NCBI RefSeq assembly: GCF_001570485.1
Contig: NZ_BCTA01000028.1
Location: 248,001-312,000 of the forward strand
Direction: 5' to 3'
DNA from: Mycolicibacterium novocastrense
GTDB taxonomy: Bacteria > Actinomycetota > Actinomycetes > Mycobacteriales > Mycobacteriaceae
DNA length: 64,000 nt
In this document: in pieces, positions 57,488 to 64,000 of the stretch
Layout of the letters: each line of letters begins with the position of its first letter
How positions within the stretch are numbered: the first letter of the stretch is position 1
Translations under genes and position numbers: made by a program
The notes under the pieces: model-generated
Told to the model about the DNA's origin: nothing
The model's input: the letters and a program-made list of their open reading frames with translations, nothing else
Database searches by the model: none

Positions 57488-60048
57488 ACCGCTCCCGGTG
57501 GCACCTGCGGGTCGGATCGATCGTATTCGCCTGGCTCACAGCACTTGTGGTGATTGCGATCGTTCACAGGTCGGTGCCGGCGTCGGGATGGCTGCTGATC
57601 CATCTTCTCGGCCTGGGGGCGGCGGGTAACGCGATCCTCATCTGGAGCCGACACTTCGCCGATGCGCTTCTGCGTCGTCCGCCGGACTCCTCGCGGGCCG
57701 GGCAGGCCTGCGCCCTCGCGGCTTTCAACCTCGGCGCGGTCGCGGTGGTCGCCGGCATGGTCCTGTCCTTCTGGCCGGCGGTCCTGGCCGGTGGCATCGC
57801 GGTTGCCAGCGTCGCGCTGGCCCACGCCGTCACGTTGGTGCGGCAGTTGCGCTCCGCGCTGCCCTCACGCTTCGGTGACACCGTTCGCTACTACGTCGCT
57901 GCCGCAGCGCTGCTTTCGATCGGGGCGGGACTGGGTGTGGCGATGGCCAACTCGACGCTGCCCGGCGCCCTGCACGACCGGTTCGTCATCGCCCACGCGG
58001 CGGTCAACTTGTTCGGTTTCGTCGGGCTCACGGTGCTGGGCACGTTGGTGACCCTGTGGCCGACGATGCTACGCACCCGGATGGCCGACGGCGTCGAGGT
58101 CGCCGCCCGGCGTGGGTTACCCGGGCTGGTAGGGGGATTGACGGTGGCTGCGTCGGGGGCGGTTGCCGGTTCGCCGGTGGTGACCGCCACCGGGGCGCTG
58201 GCCTATCTGGCGGCGACGCTCTACGTGCTGTGGCCACATCTCGACGAATTTCGGCGTAAGCGACCGGGAAGTTTCGCGACGCTGTCGGTGCTGTGCGGGG
58301 TGGTGTGGCTGGTGGGCTCGCTGAGCTACGCCGTGGTCGCCTTCGCCACCGCGCCGACGTGGCCCGCTCTGCTCGACAGGGCCGGTCCGCTCACCGTGGC
58401 GGTGCTCGCAGGGTTCCTGGTTCAGGTGCTGTTGGGCGCGCTGAGCTATCTGACCACCATCGTCGTCGGCGGACGCGCCGCTTCCATCGCGGCGACAACC
58501 GAATTGGAGCGCGGCGCACCGTGGCGGCTCGCGGTCGCCAACTTCGCGCTTCTGTTGTGTGTGCTGCCGACGCCGAGCCTGCTGCGGGTGGCGGCGTCGG
58601 TCTTGGTGGTGACGTCCTATGCCGCGTTCCTGCCGCTGTTGGCCCGCGCGGTGTGGCGGGCACGCAGACTCCGTGAGACGCCGTCGACGCCGGGACCGCC
58701 GCCGTCCGGACCGCCGGTGCGACAGCGGCTCGGCGTCGCCGCCGCCGGACTGGCCGTCGTCGTGCTCACGGCAGCGGCCGCAGTGGCCGCGGACCCGTCC
58801 GCGACCGGCGTCGCGACGGCCCCGTCGGCATCGGTGCCCGCGACCGGACAGACCACCCGGGTCGAGGTGCGCATCGAAGGAATGCGCTATGTGCCCGACA
58901 ACATTTCGGTACCCGCCGGCAACCGCTTGGAGGTCACGCTGGTCAACAGCGGATCCGACCACCACGACTTGGTGCTGTCGAGCGGGACCAGGACCGGCCG
59001 CCTCGCGCCCGGAGAGCAGGCCGTCCTCGACGCCGGGGTGATCGGCGCCGACCTCGATGGGTGGTGCTCGATCGCCGGGCACCGCCAGATGGGCATGACC
59101 ATGTCGGTACGCGCGGACGGAATCCACCATCCGGGACACCATGAGACGGCGCCGCAATCGATCGCCGGTGACGACGTCGCGCGCAGCCTCACCACGCGGC
59201 CGGGGCCCGGCTTCAACCCGCGTGACGCCGCCTTGGCCGCCGCGACGCCCGCTCACCGCATCACGCTGACGGTCACCGAGACGACGCGGGAGGTGTCACC
59301 GGGAATCACGCAGCGCCAGTGGACGTTCGGCGGCTCGGCGCCCGGGCCGACGCTGCGGGGCAAGGTCGGCGACGTCTTCGAGGTCACCCTCGTCAACGAC
59401 GGGACGATCGGGCATTCGATCGACTTCCACGCCGGGGCGCTCGCGCCGGACGTGCCGATGCGCACCATCCGACCCGGCGAACGCCTGGTCTACCGGTTCA
59501 CCGCGACCCGCGCCGGCGTGTGGATGTATCACTGCTCGACGATGCCGATGTCGGTGCACATCGCCAACGGCATGTTCGGGGCGGTGATCATCGACCCGCC
59601 GGACCTCGCCGCTGTGGACCGCGAATACCTTCTCGTGCAGTCCGAGTACTACCTCGGCCCGCCGGGCGGCGAGGTGGACGCCGCCAAGGTCGTCGCCGAC
59701 AAACCGGACCTGGTGGTGTTCAACGGCTACGCCAACCAGTACGACCACGCGCCGCTGACCGCACGGACCGGGGAGCGGGTGCGAATCTGGGTGCTGGCGG
59801 CCGGACCGAACCGGGGCAGTTCCTTCCACGTCGTCGGCGGCCAGTTCGACACCGTGTGGTCCGAGGGTGACTACCGGCTTCGACCGGGTCCCGGCGGCGC
59901 GCAGGCCCTCGGATTGTCAGCGGCACAAGGCGGTTTCGTCGAGCTGAGCTTCGATCAGCCCGGGCGCTATCCGTTCGTCACCCACGCGATGGTCGACGCC
60001 GAGCGCGGCGCTCACGGGATCATCGAGGTCACCGGTCACTCCGGATAG
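57484..60048 (+). CDS. Copper nitrite reductase (NirK/AniA type) fused to membrane and cupredoxin domains
   Basis: 854 aa in three parts. (1) Residues 1-440: about 12 membrane helices, ending with VVVLTAAAAVAAD near 422-437. (2) Residues 455-540: cupredoxin domain with type 1 copper ligands His494, Cys528, His533 and Met538 (WCSIAGHRQMGM). (3) Residues 580-854: two-domain copper nitrite reductase. T1 site His644, Cys684, His692, Met697; T2 site His649, His683, His834; catalytic Asp647 (HSIDFH) and His782 (SFHVVG). The C684-x7-H692 spacing is AniA-like. Expected reaction: nitrite to NO at the outer membrane face, with electrons passed by the cupredoxin. The end overlaps cobIJ by 13 bases (convergent). 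Confidence 0.9.
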   Translation: MNRSRWHLRVGSIVFAWLTALVVIAIVHRSVPASGWLLIHLLGLGAAGNAILIWSRHFADALLRRPPDSSRAGQACALAAFNLGAVAVVAGMVLSFWPAVLAGGIAVASVALAHAVTLVRQLRSALPSRFGDTVRYYVAAAALLSIGAGLGVAMANSTLPGALHDRFVIAHAAVNLFGFVGLTVLGTLVTLWPTMLRTRMADGVEVAARRGLPGLVGGLTVAASGAVAGSPVVTATGALAYLAATLYVLWPHLDEFRRKRPGSFATLSVLCGVVWLVGSLSYAVVAFATAPTWPALLDRAGPLTVAVLAGFLVQVLLGALSYLTTIVVGGRAASIAATTELERGAPWRLAVANFALLLCVLPTPSLLRVAASVLVVTSYAAFLPLLARAVWRARRLRETPSTPGPPPSGPPVRQRLGVAAAGLAVVVLTAAAAVAADPSATGVATAPSASVPATGQTTRVEVRIEGMRYVPDNISVPAGNRLEVTLVNSGSDHHDLVLSSGTRTGRLAPGEQAVLDAGVIGADLDGWCSIAGHRQMGMTMSVRADGIHHPGHHETAPQSIAGDDVARSLTTRPGPGFNPRDAALAAATPAHRITLTVTETTREVSPGITQRQWTFGGSAPGPTLRGKVGDVFEVTLVNDGTIGHSIDFHAGALAPDVPMRTIRPGERLVYRFTATRAGVWMYHCSTMPMSVHIANGMFGAVIIDPPDLAAVDREYLLVQSEYYLGPPGGEVDAAKVVADKPDLVVFNGYANQYDHAPLTARTGERVRIWVLAAGPNRGSSFHVVGGQFDTVWSEGDYRLRPGPGGAQALGLSAAQGGFVELSFDQPGRYPFVTHAMVDAERGAHGIIEVTGHSG

Positions 60049-61532
60049 CGGCGCGGTGTGAACACCCGGTCACCGTCGTCGGTGTACCACTGCGTCTGCG
60101 ACGAGCCGATGATCAGCAGGCAGCGCATGTCGACGTCGGCGGGGTCCAGGTCCGCCAGGCGCACCACCGTGACCTCCTCGCGGGGGCCGGACACGTCGCG
60201 ACCGATCACCACCGGGGTACCCGGATCGCGGTGGTCGAGCAGCAGGTCGCGCATCGCACCGACCTGCCAGGTGCGGGTCTTGGACGCCGGGTTGTAGATC
60301 GCCAGCACCAAGTCGGCCTTTGCGGCTGCGGTCAGCCGGGCGGCGATCACATCCCACGGTTTGAGCCGGTCCGACAGCGAGATCACCGCATAGTCGTGAC
60401 CCAGCGGCGCACCGACCCGGCTGGCGACGGCCTGCGCCGCCGTCATCGCCGGAATCACCCGCACCGAGATCCCCGGCCACTGTTTGGCCTCCTCGAGCAC
60501 CGCGGTCGCCATTGCGAAAACCCCGGGGTCGCCGGACGACACGACCGCGACGGCCCGGCCCTGCTCGGCCAATGTGCACGCCAACCGGGCCCGGGCGGGC
60601 TCGTCGGTGTTGTCGCTGGGGTGCTTGCGTTGGCCGGCCCGGTTGCCGACCCGGTCGAGGTAGGGGCCGTAGCCGATGAGGTCGGTGGCCGCGGCGAGTT
60701 CACGACGGCACTGCGGGGTCATCCAGTCGGTGCTGCCCGGACCCAGCCCGACCACCGCGACTCTCCCGGTCGGCGTCTGCTGGTCGCGTCGGCCCGGCAG
60801 CATCGCCAGCGAGAAGTACGGGACGGTGGCGTCGTCGACCTCGCCGGCGCCGAGCACCCGCTGCTGTGAGGTGCTGGCCCGCTCGACGTAGAACGCGTCG
60901 TCCAACCGACCGGTTGCCGAGAGTGCTTCGCGCACAGCCGGATACGACCGTCCGAGTTTGAGTATGACCGCAGCGTCGGTGTCGGCGAGCCTGCGTGCAA
61001 GCTCGTCGGCGGGCAACGTGCCGGGCAGGATCGTCAACACCTCGTCGCCCTGGACGAGGGGAGTGGCCACCGCCGCCGACGCCGCGCTGACCGACGTCAC
61101 TCCCGGCACGATGACCGCGTCGAACCGTTCGGTGAGCCGCGTGTGCATGTGCATGTAGGAGCTGTAGAACAGCGGGTCACCCTCGGCGAGCAGCGCGACG
61201 TCGCGGCCGGCCTCCAGGTGCGCGGCGATGCGGTCGGCGGCCTCACGGTAGAAGTCCTCCATCGCCCCGGCGTAGCCGCCGGGGTGGTCGGTCGTCTCGG
61301 TGGTGACCGGATAGACGAGGTGCTCTTCGATCTGACCGGGCCGCAGGTACGGTTCGGCGATACCGCGCGCGATGCTCTTGCCGTGCCGCGCGCTGTGGTA
61401 TGCCACGACGTCGGCCTCGCCGATCACCCGTGCCGCCTTGACCGTCACCAACTCCGGGTCTCCGGGACCCAGCCCGACGCCCCACAATTGTCCTCTCGCC
61501 GCCTCCGGCGACTTCTCCCGTGTGCCGCTCAT
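60036..61532 (-). CDS. cobIJ: Precorrin-2 C20-methyltransferase / precorrin-3B C17-methyltransferase (fused)
   Basis: 498-residue fusion of two SAM-dependent methyltransferases of the cobalamin pathway. N-terminal Cob[23 protein letters not shown] (GxGPGDPxLxT) and [20 protein letters not shown]-terminal Cob[40 protein letters not shown] and [35 protein letters not shown]. Fusion is normal for mycobacteria (CobIJ). Start ATG 61532 (MSGTREK) overlaps the cobH stop by four bases; the frame upstream is arginine-rich shadow. Convergent with the nitrite reductase gene. Confidence 0.96.
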   Translation of the reverse strand: MSGTREKSPEAARGQLWGVGLGPGDPELVTVKAARVIGEADVVAYHSARHGKSIARGIAEPYLRPGQIEEHLVYPVTTETTDHPGGYAGAMEDFYREAADRIAAHLEAGRDVALLAEGDPLFYSSYMHMHTRLTERFDAVIVPGVTSVSAASAAVATPLVQGDEVLTILPGTLPADELARRLADTDAAVILKLGRSYPAVREALSATGRLDDAFYVERASTSQQRVLGAGEVDDATVPYFSLAMLPGRRDQQTPTGRVAVVGLGPGSTDWMTPQCRRELAAATDLIGYGPYLDRVGNRAGQRKHPSDNTDEPARARLACTLAEQGRAVAVVSSGDPGVFAMATAVLEEAKQWPGISVRVIPAMTAAQAVASRVGAPLGHDYAVISLSDRLKPWDVIAARLTAAAKADLVLAIYNPASKTRTWQVGAMRDLLLDHRDPGTPVVIGRDVSGPREEVTVVRLADLDPADVDMRCLLIIGSSQTQWYTDDGDRVFTPRRYPE

Positions 61533-62155
61533 TCCCGTTCCGTCGCAATCGCATTCACGGCCGCAGCGGCCATCGCGCTGCCGCCTCGGCGCCCAGTGAC
61601 CACCAGATAGGCCATCCCGCGGGGGCGGTCGATGAGTTCCTGTTTGGACTGCGCCGAGCCGACGAAGCCGACCGGACCGCCGAGCACCGCCGCAGGAGTC
61701 GGAGCGCCCTCGTCGAGGAGTTCGAGCAGCCGGAACAACGCGGTGGGCGCGTTGCCAATCGCCAGCACGGCACCGGCGAGCCGGTCGGCCCACAGGTCCA
61801 CGGCCGCCGCGGACCGGGTGGTGCCGAGGCGCGCGGCGAGGTCCGCGGCGCGCGGGTCGGCCACCAGCGAGATCACCTCGTTGTCGGCGGGCAGCCGCGA
61901 CCGGGTGATCCCCGCGGCGACCATCGACGAGTCACACAGCACCGGGGCGCCGGCGCCCAGCGCGGAGTGGGCGCGGGTAACCACGTCGGGACTGAATGAG
62001 ACGTGGTCGGCGACGTCGACCTGGCCGCAGGTGTGGATCAACCGCACGACCACCCGGGCGACATCTGTGGGAAATCGCGTCAGGTCCGCCTCATCGCGGA
62101 TCGTCGCGAACGACTGCCGGTAGATCTCCCCGGCGTCGCGGATGTAGTCGAGCAC
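61529..62155 (-). CDS. cobH: Precorrin-8X methylmutase
   Basis: 208-residue enzyme that moves the methyl group from C11 to C12 to form hydrogenobyrinic acid. [22 protein letters not shown] and [18 protein letters not shown] (catalytic His in RLIHTCG at about 41) are family signatures; [44 protein letters not shown] follows. GTG start. Overlaps cobIJ (ATGA) and is nine bases from cobG. Together they form the reverse cobalamin arm. Confidence 0.97.
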   Translation of the reverse strand: MLDYIRDAGEIYRQSFATIRDEADLTRFPTDVARVVVRLIHTCGQVDVADHVSFSPDVVTRAHSALGAGAPVLCDSSMVAAGITRSRLPADNEVISLVADPRAADLAARLGTTRSAAAVDLWADRLAGAVLAIGNAPTALFRLLELLDEGAPTPAAVLGGPVGFVGSAQSKQELIDRPRGMAYLVVTGRRGGSAMAAAAVNAIATERE

Positions 62156-62164
62156 GCGATCACC

Positions 62165-63280
62165 CTACGGGTGAGCGTCGCGCGTCCGGTATCCGTCTCC
62201 GGTTGCCACCAGCACCTCACCGGTGGGCGGGCTGCCGCAGGCCCGGTCGCATCCGACGAAGTGCCGGTGGCCCGCGGCCGGCTCGTCAATGGCCGCGACG
62301 GCGTCCGCTCGGACGTCGGCGCGCGAATGCTCACAGCCGGGACGTCCCGTGCACGCGCTGACCGACAGCCAGGGCGAGTTCTCGTCGAACACCAGTCCCA
62401 GCGGCGCGAGCACGCGCAGCGCGACGTCGGCGACGTCCTCGGCGAGGTCGAAAACGAGCACCGAGCGCCACGGCGTGATCACCATCGGCGCCTCGATCGC
62501 GGCGAGAAACTCCGCCGTCCGGGAGGGCAGCACACCCAGCGGGACCGCGGCACCCAACGCTATGCGGCCGTCGTGCTGTTCGAGCCAACCGACGGGCGGC
62601 CGGGTGACCGCGGGCCACGTCACACCCGGGTCCACGGTCGGCGACAATCCGCCCAGCAGCACATCGGTATCGCTGAGTTCCTTGACGCGCCAAGCATTCC
62701 CGCGTATGGCGGCGAAGCGTCGGGCCACATCCACCATCGTCGACACCGCTGTGCGCATCCGCAGCCGCACGCCGGTGTCGCGCCCGGCCACCAGCAGTGC
62801 CGCGTCAGCGGCCTCGACGTGCACGCCGACGTCGGGGGCAAGACCGGAGATGTCGCCGCGCCCGTCGTCAATGCCGAACAGAAAGCGCCCGGGCAGCGTG
62901 GCCAGGTCCGCGTCGGCCTGGATGGCGCCGTCGAGTTCGCTGATCAGCCCACGGATGTCGGCGGTCGCTCCCACCCGTCCCGACAGCGGTGAGGCGACGA
63001 TATTGCGCACGCGCTCGTGGGTCGGCGAGGGGAGCAGCCCCGCCGCGGCCACGGCCTCGGCGACCGCCCCGGTGTCGGTCACGCCGCGAATCTGGAGGTT
63101 GCCCCGCGACGTGAGTTCCAGCGTGCTTGCACCCCAGTCGGTGGCCGCCCGGGCCAGGGCCTCCAACTGCGCGGCGGTGATCAGCCCGCCCGGCAGCCGC
63201 ACCCGCGCCAACGCGCCGTCCGCCGCCCGATGCACCTGCAGCGCACCGGGGCAGGCGTCCTGGTCGCGGATCCTGGCCAC
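62165..63280 (-). CDS. cobG: Precorrin-3B synthase
   Basis: 371-residue oxygen-dependent enzyme of the sulfite/nitrite reductase-like family that converts precorrin-3A to 3B and marks the aerobic cobalamin route. Two half domains: first with VRLPGGLITAAQLEALARAATDWGASTLELTSRGNLQIRG, second with PLGVLPSRTAEFLAAI. The iron-sulfur and siroheme-type cysteine motif CTGRPGCEHSRA with VGCDRACG is near the C-terminus. Start of the reverse arm cobG-cobH-cobIJ. No cobalamin riboswitch could be seen upstream. Confidence 0.93.
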   Translation of the reverse strand: MARIRDQDACPGALQVHRAADGALARVRLPGGLITAAQLEALARAATDWGASTLELTSRGNLQIRGVTDTGAVAEAVAAAGLLPSPTHERVRNIVASPLSGRVGATADIRGLISELDGAIQADADLATLPGRFLFGIDDGRGDISGLAPDVGVHVEAADAALLVAGRDTGVRLRMRTAVSTMVDVARRFAAIRGNAWRVKELSDTDVLLGGLSPTVDPGVTWPAVTRPPVGWLEQHDGRIALGAAVPLGVLPSRTAEFLAAIEAPMVITPWRSVLVFDLAEDVADVALRVLAPLGLVFDENSPWLSVSACTGRPGCEHSRADVRADAVAAIDEPAAGHRHFVGCDRACGSPPTGEVLVATGDGYRTRDAHP

Positions 63281-63337
63281 GAGTTCACGGTAGTCCGCGG
63301 GTGTCTGCCACGAACACGGGCAGCACGACGGCCGTGA

Positions 63338-64000
63338 TCAGCTGGCCAGGGCCGCGGTCTGCCCGCTGCGGGCACTGATCACCGCCGAATATGCCGAGGC
63401 GTCGCCGACGACGGCGCGACTGGACCTGCCGTGGATGTCGACCGGGATGTCCCCGGCCAGGGTGATGCGATTGAGCCTGCGGTACTGGTCGTCGTAGTCG
63501 GCGACGGCGTAGTGCTGGGTTGCCCGGTTGTCCCACACCGCGACGTCGCCGAGTTGCCAGTCCCACCGAATCGTGTGCTCCAACTTCGTGATTCGCGCCT
63601 GGAGCAAATTGAACAGGGTGGCCGACTCGGTTGATCCGAGCCCGACGAAGTTCTTGACGAAGTGGCCGAGCAGCAGCACCCGCCTGCCGGTCTCCGGGTG
63701 TACGCGGACCACGGGATGCTCGGTTTCGTAGTAGTCGGAGACGAATTCATCGCGATACGACTGCTGCTCGGCGGTGGGCGCTGCGTACGGCTCGTCGTGC
63801 AGTGTGGCGTAGTCGTACTGGTTGGTGTGCACGGCCCACAGGTTCTCGGCCAGCGCTGCCAACGGCGCCGGAAGACGGTCATACGCGGCTTCGGTGCTCG
63901 CCCACGTCGTCGTGCCGCCGTACGGAGGCAGCGTGATGGCGCGCAGGATGGACGCTTTCGGGATCCGGTCGACGAACGTCACGTCGGTATGCCAGCTGTT
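63338..64000 (-). CDS. TauD/TfdA-type Fe(II)/2-oxoglutarate dioxygenase (5' end beyond window)
   Basis: Carboxy-terminal 220 codons of a TauD-like dioxygenase that cleaves alkylsulfonate or alkyl sulfate esters. [19 protein letters not shown] (His and Asp of the HxD iron site, codons ending 63989 and 63983) is at the left end of the protein; [24 protein letters not shown] supplies the second histidine and the arginine that binds 2-oxoglutarate. Best resemblance is to mycobacterial sulfatase-type dioxygenases (Rv3406-like). The start lies beyond position 64000. It sits 57 bases from cobG, with no obvious link to it. Confidence 0.9.
   Translation of the reverse strand, partial: NSWHTDVTFVDRIPKASILRAITLPPYGGTTTWASTEAAYDRLPAPLAALAENLWAVHTNQYDYATLHDEPYAAPTAEQQSYRDEFVSDYYETEHPVVRVHPETGRRVLLLGHFVKNFVGLGSTESATLFNLLQARITKLEHTIRWDWQLGDVAVWDNRATQHYAVADYDDQYRRLNRITLAGDIPVDIHGRSSRAVVGDASAYSAVISARSGQTAALAS

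Overview
The window reads as a continuous stretch of a high-GC actinobacterial chromosome, almost certainly a fast-growing, non-tuberculous Mycobacterium (Mycolicibacterium). It carries mshC (mycothiol), the complete Pup-proteasome locus (mpa, dop, pup, prcB, prcA, pafA, pafB, pafC), tatA/tatC, helY, an Mtb12-type antigen, an EspC-type type VII secretion protein, a likely F420-dependent reductase and many GTG starts. Gene order follows, in reverse, the M. tuberculosis Rv2139 to Rv2064 interval as I remember it, but the PE/PPE genes and the blaC-sigC block of that species are missing and other genes fill the gaps.

Layout. 1-9.8 kb: end of an unidentified gene, pyrD, a DUF5703 gene, lppL, then uppP, an MSMEG_4193-type phosphomutase, DUF3090, an SCO1664-family kinase-like protein, cysQ, mshC, an SDR and a PAC2 protein. 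9.8-17.7 kb: an apparent S-adenosylhomocysteine riboswitch, B12-dependent metH, a HAD phosphatase, an MFS sugar permease and a KstD-like flavoprotein. 17.7-24.4 kb: hisE-hisG, a DUF4126 membrane protein, a pyridine nucleotide-disulfide oxidoreductase, an ArsR/SRPBCC/flavoprotein operon behind a perfect palindrome, a YiaA/B protein, a thioesterase and a RecB-like nuclease. 24.5-42 kb: trmI, DUF503, two Mtb12-like proteins, mpa, two tandem membrane paralogues, dop-pup-prcB-prcA, a three-gene hydrolase operon headed by an EspC-type protein, pafA, pafBC. 41.5-49.9 kb: tatAC, helY, a DUF4333 protein, a 5'-3' exonuclease, pepE, an Rv2074-like reductase, an SDR. 49.9-63.3 kb: a cobalamin locus in two arms (cobL-cobM-cobK forward; cobG-cobH-cobIJ reverse) separated by about 7.4 kb of accessory DNA, including a divergently transcribed hemerythrin / Fe-S-type regulator / copper nitrite reductase module. 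63.3 kb to the end: a truncated TauD-like dioxygenase.

The genes join several processes. Cobalamin made by the cob genes is the cofactor of MetH, whose mRNA carries a sensor for SAH, the product of methylation. The Pup system tags proteins (Dop, PafA), unfolds them (Mpa) and degrades them (PrcBA). The nitrite/NO module probably pairs nitrite reduction with NO sensing. A pattern seen throughout is a TANNNT -10 hexamer 6-8 bases before the start codon, the mark of leaderless transcription; it fixes many of the starts used here. All assignments are from reading the sequence; no database search was run.
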